A stretch of DNA of 64,000 nt. Origin: Terrirhizobium terrae. GTDB lineage: Bacteria > Pseudomonadota > Alphaproteobacteria > Rhizobiales > Rhizobiaceae. Numbering within the stretch: position 1 is the first letter of the stretch; each line of letters starts with the position of its first letter. Location: assembly GCF_030323265.1 (NCBI RefSeq), contig NZ_CP104992.1:496001-560000 (forward strand), read 5' to 3'. Below are positions 8,867-18,360 of the stretch, piece by piece. A program made the position numbers and the translations under genes. The notes under the pieces are model-generated. The model had not been told where the DNA came from. It worked only from the letters and a program-made list of their open reading frames with translations, and made no database searches.

Positions 8867-10713
8867 CTATTTCTCCGGAAGACCAGCCTTCGCCAGATCC
8901 GAAAGATAGAGCTTCAGAAGCGGGGCAACCAGTTGCGGCCGCTTTGTCGATGGGTAGACGGCTTCGTCCTCGATGGTCCAGCCCGGCTTTTGGGCCAGAA
9001 GACGTTCGACACTCCTGCGAGCTTCATCGAGCTTGCCCAGGCGAGCATATGAGGCTGCAAGCGTCAGGTACGGCGGATGCTCCATCTTCAATGCGACACC
9101 GACGGCATCGTCCGCACGGCCTGCCAGGTAATAGGCGAAAGCGAGATAGCCAAAATACCAGTCAAGCGGGCTGCCGTCCCGACGGATCGCTTCCTCCAGC
9201 CATTCGATCCCTCGGTCTACCTTTCCGGCAAGAGCGATCGCAAATCCCAGATCGGCATGGGAAAACGGGTCATAGGGGACGAGCGTCACGGCGATCTCCG
9301 CCTCTGCGATGGATCGTTCGAAATCACCCTCGTGATATTGATAGAGGAAAGCCATGGCCCAATGGGCAAGAAAAGCCTCAAGCTGCGATTTGTGCGGAGA
9401 TTGAAGCGCCGCCGATCCATATTTCCAGGCCAGTTCCGTGTCTCTCCAGGGATCCTCCGAACCGTAGACGTTTACATCCATGATGTAGGCAAAGGCCAGC
9501 TTTGCCTGCAGGAGCGCCGAACCGGGATATTTCTCCAGCCCCTCCAGCCAGATGTCGCGCCCCCTCGCACTGTCTTCCTTGGTGAAGCGGAAGAACAATT
9601 GATGACCGCGTAGATAGTAGTCGTATTCCTCGAGACTTGGCGCAGACTTGGTCCAGGCGTCGCTCTCCTCCCGCTTTCTGATTGCTCCCCTCAGCCCGGC
9701 CAGAGTGGTATAGATCCGGTCGGCGACATTGCCCTGCATGGCGGCTACATCTCGCCCCTCCTCTTCATACCGGTTGGCCCAGATGTGTTCGCCGCTTTTC
9801 GCATCGATGAGCTGTGCCGTGACACGCACATTCTCCCTGATCGGCGCACACTGCCTTCGATGACATAGTTCACCTTGAGGTCCTGGCCGATCTGCTGCAC
9901 CTTTACCGGCCTGTCATAGACGAAGCTTGACATGCGGGAGACGACACGCAGGCTCGGAAAAGACGAGAGCATGGTGATCAGGTCCTCTGCGACGCCCGCC
10001 CCCAGATAATCCTGGGCGGGATCGCCGCTCATGTTGGTAAACGGCAGGACCGCTATAGATGGCTCGCCGGACGCGTTCCTTGGTGAACGCAGCCCGTACC
10101 AGGCTGCACCACCTGCGAACAGGATCGCAAGACAGAATGCAAACGCAACGCGACCATGGAATGGCATTCGCAGCCGGCTTGGGCGGTGCGAACGTCCTTC
10201 TTGGAAGCGTACGCGAAAGACCTGCACCGGCTCGGCAATGTTCTTCACTTTCTGAGTGCCCACGGGCTCAAAGCCGAAGGCAAGCTTTCGCTCGACCTCG
10301 CGGGCGACCTTGCCGGAAACATAGATTCCGTCGGGATCGGCAAGATGCTCCAGTCGTGCGGCGACATTGACGCCGTCGCCGTATCGATCCTCGCCCTCAA
10401 CGATCACCTCACCCAGATTGATGCCGATACGAACATGGATCGATTGGGCCTCACCGGCATTGGCATTACGGTCCGCCAATCCGCGCTGCAGGCTCACCGC
10501 GCATTCGACGGCGTCAACCACGCTCGCGAACTCGGCCAGCAATCCGTCGCCCAGCAGCTTGAATATCCGTCCATGATGCCGAGCGATCTCAGGCTCGAAA
10601 AGCTCCCTGCGCCTCGTACTGAGGCGCTCAAAGGTTCCCTGCTCGTCCTGCTCCATCATCGTGGAATAGCCGACGACGTCAGCGCAAAGAATGGCCGCAA
10701 GCTTGCGTTCCAT
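8867..10713 (-). CDS. Class III adenylate/guanylate cyclase with TolB-like and TPR regions, frameshifted
   Basis: About 615 residues if one base is restored in the CCC at 9835-9837. Residues 1-170 form a class III nucleotide cyclase domain (LCADVVGYSTMM with the metal Asp; KLLGDGLLAEF; GVNVAARLEHLA). A single transmembrane helix (FAFCLAILFAGGAAWYGL) follows at about 187-207. Next is a TolB/FlgO-like segment (SIAVLPFTNMSGDPAQDYLG), then TPR-like helical repeats to the C-terminus. The shift falls at YVIEGSVRRSG, and the other frame continues VRVTAQLIDAKSGEHIWANR. This architecture is common and often multicopy in rhizobia. It would make cAMP or cGMP, but its signal is unknown. The gene stands alone, with no obvious partner. 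Confidence 0.82.
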
Positions 10714-10868
10714 GGCTGGGCTCCTCTTGCGCGAAACCTAGCACAACCGAAGCGATTAGACTTCCATTAAGACAGATCAGCGCAGGATCTGCAGTTTTTT
10801 ACATAGCAGCCGTCAGAAACCCGTAACCGACCGGAACGCCAAAGCGCACCGGGCCTTTTCACGTCTTC

Positions 10869-11618
10869 TCAATCCGGGTTGACCAATCCAAAGACCTTTT
10901 CGAAATTGCCGGTCTGCTCCGCCGTGCGCTGCGGCATGACGCGTTGGACCAGCACTTCCTTAGGCGTCTCCGGCGCGCAGAGTAACTCGACTGCTTCTGT
11001 GACGAATTCGTCCAGAGGCATGGCACGCGGATTTGCGGATTGCCCGGGCGTCAGGTCGGTGGCGACGAGCGGCGGCGCAAGCTCGATCACCGATATGCCT
11101 GTGTTGCGCAATTCATGACGAAGGCTCTGCGTCCAGGAATGAATGGCCGCCTTCGATGAACTGTAGGCGAGCGCGTTGGCGCGCGGCACAAAGGCAAGCC
11201 CGGAGGACACGGTCACGATCGCGGCCTCCTGCTTCGCCCTTAAATGCGGCATGAGCGCTGCAGTCAGGCGGATCGGCGCGAGAAGATTGGTAGCGATCGT
11301 CCGCTCCACGACATCGAGGTCATAGCGTTCCGCCAGCACGTCCTCGATGACCATGATCCCCGCATTATGGATGACGGCATTCAGATCGGGATGCCGCGCG
11401 GTGATGCTTGCTGCAAAAGCGGCAATGGCATCCGCATCGCTCACATCCAGCTCATAGCCCTGCATGCCCGGATTGGCGGCCAGCGTTTCCTGAAGCGTAA
11501 CGGCGTTGCGACCGGTGATGATGATCCTTGCTCCCCGGGATGCAAGTGCTTCCGCCATACCGCGGCCGATACCGGAATTGCCGCCGGTGATGAGGATGGT
11601 GGCGCTCGAAAATTCCAT
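10869..11618 (-). CDS. Short-chain dehydrogenase/reductase (DltE-like)
   Basis: A classical SDR of 249 residues. The Rossmann motif TGGNSGIG starts at residue 11, NAG lies at about 85-87, a Ser lies in TVSSGLAF, and the catalytic Tyr152-x3-Lys156 is in YSSSKAA. It would use NAD(P)H to oxidise or reduce an unidentified alcohol or carbonyl substrate. The sequence resembles DltE-like oxidoreductases of the cytoplasm. It is a single gene transcribed away from the following cupin regulator, with no operon partner to suggest a substrate. Confidence 0.85.
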   Translation of the reverse strand: MEFSSATILITGGNSGIGRGMAEALASRGARIIITGRNAVTLQETLAANPGMQGYELDVSDADAIAAFAASITARHPDLNAVIHNAGIMVIEDVLAERYDLDVVERTIATNLLAPIRLTAALMPHLRAKQEAAIVTVSSGLAFVPRANALAYSSSKAAIHSWTQSLRHELRNTGISVIELAPPLVATDLTPGQSANPRAMPLDEFVTEAVELLCAPETPKEVLVQRVMPQRTAEQTGNFEKVFGLVNPD

Positions 11619-11934
11619 GACGTGCTTCTTTCGTTAGAGATCTGGAAGTATCGCTAGCCACAACACTCTCTTTTTGGAAGTAGGCACCTATCGGTAAGAA
11701 TTGCACTTTCTCGTCCAGCGCCGAAAAAAATATCATGCCGTGGAGGACAAACGATCATTCGAGCAATAGGAGGTCACTGCGCTAAGTCCTTCCATTTCAT
11801 CCGTCACACTTTCTTGCCTTCCCTCACGCGCCACACCCTTTTTCGTCATTGGTCAAATTTCCATCTTGGGTGTATCAGTGAGCCGTCGCTGATTTTCAGC
11901 GCGATACACGCATGAAGAAAGACGTCCCATAGAA
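11619..11934. other. 316-nt intergenic gap between divergent genes
   Basis: This gap separates the divergent SDR and XRE-cupin genes. I see AT-richer tracts consistent with two promoters, but no repeat, RNA gene or credible ORF. Confidence 0.5.
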
Positions 11935-12516
11935 ATGCACGCCACGAATAACGCCGCGGATGAAGCCGAAGGCGAGTTCAATGTCGGCGATCGGCTTCGC
12001 CTAGTCCGCAATCAGCATGACCTTTCGCAGCGGGCTCTTGCCGTCAAGGCAGGTGTCACGCACTCGCTCGTTTCGCTGATAGAGAAGAACAAGGTCAGCC
12101 CCTCGGTCGCCTCGCTGAAGAAGATCCTCGAAGCGATCAACTATCCGCTGACCGATTTCTTCGCCCTCACACTGCCCCCGGTCGACCAGATATTCTACCG
12201 CGCCGACGAACTGACGCCCCTGTCCACGGGCCAGCTGACCCTGCTTCAGGTCGGCGATGCAAAGGCCCACAGCCTCCAGATATTTCACAGCTTCTACGAG
12301 CCCGGCGCAGATACCGGCGAGACCATGCTCGCCCATGAGGCGGAGGAAGGCGGCGTTGTCATCGCCGGCGAACTGGAACTGACCGTCGGAACCCAGACCC
12401 GCGTCCTGAAGCGCGGTGATGCCTTCCTGTTCAACAGCCGCCTGCCGCATCGCTACCGCAATGCCGGCCGCGAACGCTGCGAGATCGTCGGCGCCTGCAC
12501 CCCGCCCTATCTCTGA
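11935..12516 (+). CDS. XRE-family regulator with cupin domain (PuuR-like)
   Basis: This 193-residue protein joins an N-terminal HTH_3 domain (LRLVRNQHDLSQRALAVKAG, then THSLVSLIEKN) to a C-terminal cupin_2 domain. The cupin barrel contains LAHEAEEGGVVIAGELEL, GDAFLFNSRLPHRYRNAG and the final CEIVGACTPPYL. This architecture is seen in PuuR and related regulators of putrescine/GABA use, where the cupin senses a small ligand. The succinate-semialdehyde dehydrogenase gene follows 169 nt downstream on the same strand, supporting a role in GABA or polyamine catabolism by inference. Confidence 0.85.
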   Translation: MHATNNAADEAEGEFNVGDRLRLVRNQHDLSQRALAVKAGVTHSLVSLIEKNKVSPSVASLKKILEAINYPLTDFFALTLPPVDQIFYRADELTPLSTGQLTLLQVGDAKAHSLQIFHSFYEPGADTGETMLAHEAEEGGVVIAGELELTVGTQTRVLKRGDAFLFNSRLPHRYRNAGRERCEIVGACTPPYL

Positions 12517-12684
12517 TCGGGCCGTATCGGCTAAGCATCATTTTTCATCCGATTAGTATGACTTTTTTGAAGGTCGCACCGTTGATTGTGCGGCCTCTTT
12601 GTCCTACGTCACCAACCGGAACCCTCCACCCTGCCCGCGGCGTCCTGCCGCGCATCCGGCACTTCTCAAACGAAAGTGGACACC

Positions 12685-14121
12685 ATGCAGACCTATCCCG
12701 ACGTAAAGCTCTTCATCAACGGCGAATGGCGCGATGCCATCGGCGGCGAGACCCTGCCCGTTTCCGACCCGGCGACCGAGGAAGTCATCGGCAAGATCGC
12801 CCATGCCCGCAAGGCGGATCTCGATCTGGCGCTGGAAGCAGCCGAGAAGGGTTTCAAGGTCTGGCGCGACACGTCTGCCTTCGAACGCTCCAAGCTGATG
12901 CGCAAGGCTGCCGAGATCATGCGCGGCCGCGCAGACGAGATCGCCTATATGATGACCCGCGAACAGGGCAAGCCGCTTGCCCAGTCGAAGATGGAAATCA
13001 TGGGCGCCGCCGACACGATCGACTGGTTCGCCGAAGAAGCCCGCCGCACCTATGGCCAGATCATCCCGGCCCGCTTCGGCGGCGTACAGCAGATGGCGAT
13101 CAAGTTCCCGGTCGGCCCGGTCGCGGCCTTCACGCCTTGGAACTTCCCGATCAACCAGATCGTCCGCAAGCTTTCGGCCGCCGTCTCCACCGGCTGCTCG
13201 ATCATCGTCAAGGCGCCGGAAGAAACGCCTGCCTCGCCCGCAGAACTCATCCGTGCCTTCGCCGATGCCGGCATTCCGGCCGGCGTCATCGGCCTCGTCT
13301 ACGGCGTCCCGGCCGAGATTTCCGAATACCTGATTGCCCACCCGGTCATCCGCAAGATTTCGTTCACCGGCTCCACCCCGGTCGGCAAACATCTCGCAGC
13401 GCTCGCCGGCAAACACATGAAGCGCGCCACGATGGAACTCGGCGGCCATGCGCCTGTCATGATCTTCGACGACGCCGATCTAGACAAGGCGATCGAGATC
13501 ACCGCCGCCTCGAAGTTCCGCAATGCCGGCCAGGTCTGCGTCGCGCCGACCCGCTTCCTCGTGCAGGACGGTATCGCCGACAAGTTCATGGAAGGCTTCG
13601 TCAAGGCCGCTGAAGCGATCAAGGTCGGCAACGGCCTGGAAGACGGCGTCGGCATGGGCCCGCTCGCCAACGAGCGCCGCATCCCTGTCATGGAAGACAT
13701 GATCCACGATGCAGTCTCCGCAGGTGCCGTGCTCAAGACCGGCGGCAAGCGCATCGGCAACAAGGGCCACTTCTTCGAGCCGACCGTGCTCGCCGAAGTC
13801 CCGACCACGGCCAAGATGATGAACGACGAGCCCTTCGGCCCGGTCGCCATCGTCAACCGCTTCTCCAAGTTCGAGGACGCGATCGAGGAAGCCAACCGCC
13901 TTCCCTTCGGCCTCGCATCCTACGCCTTCACCGGCTCCACCAAGACCGCCCACGCACTCGGCCGCTCGGTCGAAGCCGGCATGCTGACCATCAACCACAA
14001 CGGCCTCGCGCTGCCGGAAGTCCCCTTCGGCGGCATCAAGGATTCCGGCTACGGCACGGAAGGCGGTTCGGAAGCGGTCGAGGCTTATCTGGAAACCCGC
14101 TTCGTTTCGCAGATGAACTAA
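12685..14121 (+). CDS. gabD: NAD(P)-dependent succinate-semialdehyde dehydrogenase
   Basis: This 478-residue aldehyde dehydrogenase of the GabD type oxidises succinate semialdehyde to succinate, the last step of GABA breakdown. It has PWNFPINQI, the catalytic Glu in [10 protein letters not shown], the catalytic Cys in [12 protein letters not shown] and the C-terminal [15 protein letters not shown] motif typical of SSADH. I place the start at ATG 12685 ([15 protein letters not shown]), because the 33-codon extension upstream has no family resemblance. A PuuR-like regulator lies upstream and a strong terminator downstream. Other semialdehyde substrates cannot be excluded. Confidence 0.87.
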   Translation: MQTYPDVKLFINGEWRDAIGGETLPVSDPATEEVIGKIAHARKADLDLALEAAEKGFKVWRDTSAFERSKLMRKAAEIMRGRADEIAYMMTREQGKPLAQSKMEIMGAADTIDWFAEEARRTYGQIIPARFGGVQQMAIKFPVGPVAAFTPWNFPINQIVRKLSAAVSTGCSIIVKAPEETPASPAELIRAFADAGIPAGVIGLVYGVPAEISEYLIAHPVIRKISFTGSTPVGKHLAALAGKHMKRATMELGGHAPVMIFDDADLDKAIEITAASKFRNAGQVCVAPTRFLVQDGIADKFMEGFVKAAEAIKVGNGLEDGVGMGPLANERRIPVMEDMIHDAVSAGAVLKTGGKRIGNKGHFFEPTVLAEVPTTAKMMNDEPFGPVAIVNRFSKFEDAIEEANRLPFGLASYAFTGSTKTAHALGRSVEAGMLTINHNGLALPEVPFGGIKDSGYGTEGGSEAVEAYLETRFVSQMN

Positions 14122-14148
14122 GCCTTTTATCAGCACTGATTTCTGTCA

Positions 14149-14181
14149 CCGGCCGGAGCCCCGCTTCGGCCGGTTTTCTTT
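14149..14181 (+). terminator. Rho-independent terminator after gabD
   Basis: CCGGCCG and CGGCCGG pair around an 11-nt loop and are followed by TTTTCTTT. It lies 28 nt past the stop codon. Confidence 0.85.
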
Positions 14182-14241
14182 GCCTTGCTTCGGCAAGCGG
14201 AGTCGATTACGAAAACAAAAAGTGAACATTCGGGCCCAGCC

Positions 14242-15342
14242 ATGACCGAGACCGATGCGGCGCCTCTTCTCAAGGAAATCTTCAACCGCGAGCGGCTGAA
14301 CCATTTCGCACGCGAGACTGCAGCCATCTACCCGACCTTCGACAGCCAACGGTTTCTCGTCCTGGCCTCGGACGGGCTCGACGGCCTCAGCATCATGCAG
14401 CGGCTTCGGCAGATCGCGGTCGCCTTTCATGCTGTCCTGCCCGGCGGCTTTGAAAGGAATATCGAGATCCTCCGGGCCCTGGCTCCCCGCGTAAACCACG
14501 GCTTCGCCTCGATCACCCTGCCGGAATATGTGGCCCTCTACGGCCAGGATCATTTCGACCTGTCGATGGAGGCATTGGCCTTCTTCACCCGCTTCGGTTC
14601 GTCGGAATTCGCCATCCGGCACTTTCTCCAGAAGGACCTGGCCCGAACGCTTGAGGTCATGAAAGATTGGTCGGCGGATGAGAACGAACATGTCCGCCGG
14701 CTTGCAAGCGAAGGATGCCGCCCTCGCCTGCCGTGGTCGTTCCAGCTGAAGCCGCTGATTGCCGATCCCTCGCCAGTCTCGCCGATCCTCGAAAACCTGA
14801 AGAGCGACCCAAGCCTCTATGTCCGCAAATCCGTCGCCAACCATCTGAACGACATCACCAAGGACCATCCGGAATGGGTGCTGGAAAAGCTGAAGGCCTG
14901 GGATCAGACGCATGCCCGCACCGGCTGGATCATGAAACAGGCGCTGCGCACCCTGATCAAGAAGGGTGACGCCCGCGCGCTGCATGTCTTCGGCGCCGGC
15001 CACAGGGCTGAAGTCGAGGTCGAGGCATTCTCGGTAAAGCCCTCGGCACTGCAGCTCGGCGGTGCCGTGAAGATCACCACGAAACTCGCCTCGACCGCGT
15101 CGACGGAGCAGAAGCTGCTGATCGATTATGCCGTACATTATGTGAAGAAGGCTGGCGGCACGTCGAAGAAGGTCTTCAAGTGGAAAGAGCTGACGCTTGC
15201 ACCCGGCGCCACCGTCGAGCTTGCGATCAGCCGCGCCATCCGCGACTTCACCACCCGCATCCACTATGCGGGCCGGCATCCGGTCGAGCTGATCGTCAAT
15301 GGCGAGGTTCTGGCCTCAGAGGCTTTCAACCTCACCACCTGA
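14242..15342 (+). CDS. AlkC-type DNA alkylation-repair glycosylase
   Basis: This 366-residue protein matches the AlkC/AlkD HEAT-repeat superfamily of DNA glycosylases, which excise N3-methylated purines. Recognisable segments include SDPSLYVRKSVANHLNDI, KDHPEWVLEKLKAWD and the following Arg/Trp-rich helix. The C-terminal 100 residues (from about VEVEAFSVKPSALQLGGAV) look like a beta-rich Ig-like domain, which is known in one AlkC branch as a DNA-contact module. Start at ATG 14242 (MTETDAAPLLKEIF). It converges on the helicase gene and shares a terminator hairpin with it. Its presence adds to the DNA-repair content of the window. Confidence 0.82.
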   Translation: MTETDAAPLLKEIFNRERLNHFARETAAIYPTFDSQRFLVLASDGLDGLSIMQRLRQIAVAFHAVLPGGFERNIEILRALAPRVNHGFASITLPEYVALYGQDHFDLSMEALAFFTRFGSSEFAIRHFLQKDLARTLEVMKDWSADENEHVRRLASEGCRPRLPWSFQLKPLIADPSPVSPILENLKSDPSLYVRKSVANHLNDITKDHPEWVLEKLKAWDQTHARTGWIMKQALRTLIKKGDARALHVFGAGHRAEVEVEAFSVKPSALQLGGAVKITTKLASTASTEQKLLIDYAVHYVKKAGGTSKKVFKWKELTLAPGATVELAISRAIRDFTTRIHYAGRHPVELIVNGEVLASEAFNLTT

Positions 15343-15351
15343 ACAAAAGAA

Positions 15352-15375
15352 AGAGCACCGCCGGGGCGATGCTCT
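15352..15375. terminator. Bidirectional terminator between convergent genes
   Basis: AGAGCA and TGCTCT pair, with an inner GCC/GGC. On the minus strand the stem is followed by TTCTTTTG, which favours termination of the helicase gene. Confidence 0.7.
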
Positions 15376-15380
15376 GATCT

Positions 15381-17447
15381 TTACTTCCGCTTGTCGAAGC
15401 CGCCCTTGCCGGCAGGCTTCTTCTTGAAGGGCTTGTCGCCATCCGCCTTGGCAAACGGTTTGTCACCGAAAGCCTTCTTCTTGAACGGCTTATCACCGTG
15501 GGGCTTGTCACTATAAGGCTTGTCGCCGCCCTTCTTGGCAAATCCACCCTTCGGCTTCTCGCCCCAGACATCATCGTCCATGCGGCGCTCGGCACTCGCC
15601 TTTTCGCCCTTCGGCTTCCAGTCCTTGCGCGGGGCATCGCCAAAAGCCTTGTCACCGCGCGGGCCGTCCTTGGCGAAGGGCTTGTCCTTGCGGAAACCGT
15701 CCTTCTTCGGACCATCCTTGTAAGGCTTGTCCTTCCATGGCTTGTCCATGCGAGGACCTTCACGCTTGGTGAAGCCCTCGTCATCGGTACCGCGGGAGAA
15801 CTTGCTGAAATCCGGGGCGCCATCCAGGCGCGTCACGCGGATGCCGCGGTCCATCAGGCGGTCCTTGCCGAGCTTCGCCATGAAGCGGTCGGCATGCGCC
15901 TCGGCGATTTCGACAAACGTCTCGTCGGCCTGCATCTTGATCGCGCCGATCTCGTTCTTGCTGAGATCGCCGCTCTTGCAGATGGTCGGGATCAGCCAGC
16001 GCGGCTCGGCGCGCTGCTTGCGGCCGACCGACAGCGAAAACCACACGGCCGGGCCGAAATCGCCGCGCGGGGTGAGCGGCCGCGAAGCCGGATCACCCTG
16101 ATTGCCTTCACGCGGCTTGCGGGCTTCCAGCGATACCGCATTGATCTCTTCCGGCGCGGAATTCTTGCCGCGATAAAGCGAGACGAAAGCACTCGCCAGC
16201 TTTTCGGCGTCGAAGCGCTCGGTCAGCTTGGTGATCAGCGCCAGTTCGTCCTCATCCGTCGTCACTTCGGTGAAGATCGGGTCGGCGAACAGCCGCTCCT
16301 CGTCACGGGCGGACACTTCGTCGGCGGAAGGCGGGTTCGCCCAGGTCGGCTCGATCTTGGCGCCGAACAGAAGTCGCTCGGCCTTGCGGCGCTGGCTGAC
16401 CGGCACGATCAACGCGCTGACACCCTTGCGACCGGCACGGCCGGTTCGGCCCGAACGGTGCAGCAGGGTTTCGGAATTGGTCGGCAGATCGGCATGGATG
16501 ACGAGTTCGAGGCCCGGCAGGTCGATGCCACGGGCAGCGACGTCGGTCGCGATGCAGACCCGGGCGCGGCCGTCGCGCATCGCCTGCAGCGCATGGGTGC
16601 GCTCGTTCTGGGTCAGCTCGCCCGACAGCGCCACGACGGAGAAATTGCGGTTGGAAAGCCGCGCATGCAGATGATTAACGGCAGCGCGCGTCGAGCAGAA
16701 CACGATCGCGTTCGGCGCCTCGTAATAACGCAGCACGTTGACGATGGCGTTTTCGCGGTCATGCGGGGTGACGAGAAGCGCGCGATAGTCGATATCGATA
16801 TGCTGCTTCTGCTCGGCCTGGGTGGAAATGCGCACCGCATCGCGCTGGTAGCTCTTGGCCAGCTTGGCAATGGCGGCGGGGACGGTGGCCGAGAACATCA
16901 GCGTGCGGCGCTCGTCCGGCGCGGATTCCAGGATGAATTCCAGGTCTTCGCGGAAACCGAGGTCGAGCATCTCATCGGCCTCGTCGAGAACCGCGACGCG
17001 GACTTCGGACATGTCGAGCGCGTTGCGGCGGATATGGTCGCAGATACGGCCCGGCGTGCCGACCACGATATGCGCGCCGCGCTCAAGCGCACGGCGTTCG
17101 CTGCGGATGTCCATGCCGCCGACGCAGGAGGTGATCTCGGCACCGGCTTCGGCATAGAGCCAGTCGAGCTCGCGCTTCACCTGCATGGCAAGCTCGCGGG
17201 TTGGCGCGATGACGAGTGCCAGCGGCGCTGCGGCGCGGCCGAAACGGTCGGCGTCTTCCAGCAGCGTCGGCGCCATGGCGATGCCGAAGGCGACGGTCTT
17301 GCCGGAGCCCGTCTGGGCCGAGACCAGCGCATCGGACGCGGCGAGCGCCGGGTCCAGCATCGCCTGCTGAACGGGGGTCAGCGTCTCGTAACCACGCTTC
17401 TGCAAAGCCTTCGCGATCGCCGGAACGGCGCCGTTGATATCGGTCAT
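15381..17447 (-). CDS. DEAD-box ATP-dependent RNA helicase with basic repeat tail
   Basis: A 688-residue RNA helicase of the CsdA/DbpA group. The core (about residues 1-370) has the Q-motif region, AQTGSGKT, PTRELAMQ, VLDEADEML, SAT and HRSGRTGRAGR. A DbpA-type RNA-binding domain follows at about 450-545 (RWLIPTICKSGDLSKNEIGAI, RVTRLDG). The last 130 residues are low-complexity with repeated GDKPF/KDGP units rich in Lys, Asp, Gly and Pro, probably a flexible RNA-contact tail. It likely remodels structured RNA in ribosome assembly, decay or cold adaptation. It is a single gene, convergent with AlkC. Confidence 0.9.
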   Translation of the reverse strand: MTDINGAVPAIAKALQKRGYETLTPVQQAMLDPALAASDALVSAQTGSGKTVAFGIAMAPTLLEDADRFGRAAAPLALVIAPTRELAMQVKRELDWLYAEAGAEITSCVGGMDIRSERRALERGAHIVVGTPGRICDHIRRNALDMSEVRVAVLDEADEMLDLGFREDLEFILESAPDERRTLMFSATVPAAIAKLAKSYQRDAVRISTQAEQKQHIDIDYRALLVTPHDRENAIVNVLRYYEAPNAIVFCSTRAAVNHLHARLSNRNFSVVALSGELTQNERTHALQAMRDGRARVCIATDVAARGIDLPGLELVIHADLPTNSETLLHRSGRTGRAGRKGVSALIVPVSQRRKAERLLFGAKIEPTWANPPSADEVSARDEERLFADPIFTEVTTDEDELALITKLTERFDAEKLASAFVSLYRGKNSAPEEINAVSLEARKPREGNQGDPASRPLTPRGDFGPAVWFSLSVGRKQRAEPRWLIPTICKSGDLSKNEIGAIKMQADETFVEIAEAHADRFMAKLGKDRLMDRGIRVTRLDGAPDFSKFSRGTDDEGFTKREGPRMDKPWKDKPYKDGPKKDGFRKDKPFAKDGPRGDKAFGDAPRKDWKPKGEKASAERRMDDDVWGEKPKGGFAKKGGDKPYSDKPHGDKPFKKKAFGDKPFAKADGDKPFKKKPAGKGGFDKRK

Positions 17448-17620
17448 CTATGTTGTCTTTCGGATTTTCATGGGCTCTCGGCCCCAAGGCTGCAACGATC
17501 GCAGCCGAACGTTGCGCCGTCCCTAATGAATCCGGTGACAAAAGTCAAAGCATGGGTGGATTGCGTGGCGGGTGGGGCTTGCGGAGAAACCCGCTATCGA
17601 TCATGGACGCGCAGCGATTG

Positions 17621-18034
17621 TCAGGAGCCCGCACCGGACTTCTTGGGCCGCCCGCCCTTCGCACCGTTCGCACGGCTTGCGGCGATCTTGGCCTCCGAGC
17701 GGGATTGCCCGCCGCGACGGCGCGCATCCATGAACACCTTGCTGCCGAAGATCCCGTTCATCAGACCGGCAATCGAATAGTCGAGATCGAGTGCCTCCCA
17801 ATGCAGTCCGGTCTCGCCGAGCAGCGTCACGTCTGCCAGTTCGTCAGCCGTCGCTGTTTCCAGTCCTTCGATCGAGCGGGCTGGAAAAATGAAGGAAGCG
17901 CCATTGACGAAATCGACGACGACCCGTTCCGAGGAGACATCGAAGCGGACGGACGATGGCGTAGGACGCTCCAGGCGCTCAGCCTGCCAGTTCAACTTCG
18001 CCTGTGCGAGTTCCGCGTCGCTAACCTCAGCCAT
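17621..18034 (-). CDS. DUF2442 domain protein
   Basis: About 137 residues from the ATGATG at 18034/18031. The central region (VRFDVSSERVVVDFVNGASF, then LHWEALDLDYSIAGLM) matches DUF2442. The C-terminal tail is basic (RRRGGQSRSEAKIAASRANG), suggesting nucleic-acid contact. The start overlaps the end of the upstream DUF4160 gene, so the two are translationally coupled. DUF4160/DUF2442 pairs recur in bacteria and have been suggested to behave like toxin-antitoxin modules; the biochemical role is not established. Confidence 0.75.
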   Translation of the reverse strand: MAEVSDAELAQAKLNWQAERLERPTPSSVRFDVSSERVVVDFVNGASFIFPARSIEGLETATADELADVTLLGETGLHWEALDLDYSIAGLMNGIFGSKVFMDARRRGGQSRSEAKIAASRANGAKGGRPKKSGAGS

Positions 18035-18254
18035 CATACTTTCTCCAGGTATCGAGAAACAGTTGCTGTTTGGCCTCGATAATATCCACCGCCCGTCGCA
18101 CATCCCTGTCGGACATTCCTCCTTGGGTAATGACCGACAGATTGACGATATCGATCCGTGCCTCGCCATCACCGAAGACGTGGGCAGGCGGAGGTTCGTG
18201 GTCTGCCGTATAGACGACAAATCGCGTTCCATGCTGTCGCAGAACGGTGACCAT
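18027..18254 (-). CDS. DUF4160 domain protein
   Basis: About 75 residues from the ATG at 18254 (MVTVLRQHGTRFVVYTADHE). The sequence has the DUF4160 pattern: a short N-terminal beta hairpin, the HEPPPAHVFGDGEARIDI core, then a C-terminal helix (VRRAVDIIEAKQQLFLDTW). Two earlier in-frame starts exist (18287 and 18260), but neither has a good ribosome site. It is coupled to the DUF2442 gene by a short overlap. Function is unknown; see the finding on the pair. Confidence 0.72.
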   Translation of the reverse strand: MVTVLRQHGTRFVVYTADHEPPPAHVFGDGEARIDIVNLSVITQGGMSDRDVRRAVDIIEAKQQLFLDTWRKYDG

Positions 18255-18360
18255 CAGCATAACCCAACTACTTGGGAAAGGCAACACACAGACGGGAATT
18301 TGCTTCCCCAGCCTGCCGAAAAAGCTAGCTGATCTACCTCGCTGACGCGAGTCCGGGCGA

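Noticed and set aside
14146..15279. A 377-residue minus-strand frame opposite the AlkC-type gene
   Set aside because: The sense frame has HEAT repeats, while the antisense frame is composition noise.
15498..17780. A 760-residue frame on the plus strand antisense to the DEAD-box helicase
   Set aside because: It mirrors the helicase frame, has shadow composition (many Arg, His, Asp) and no family motif.
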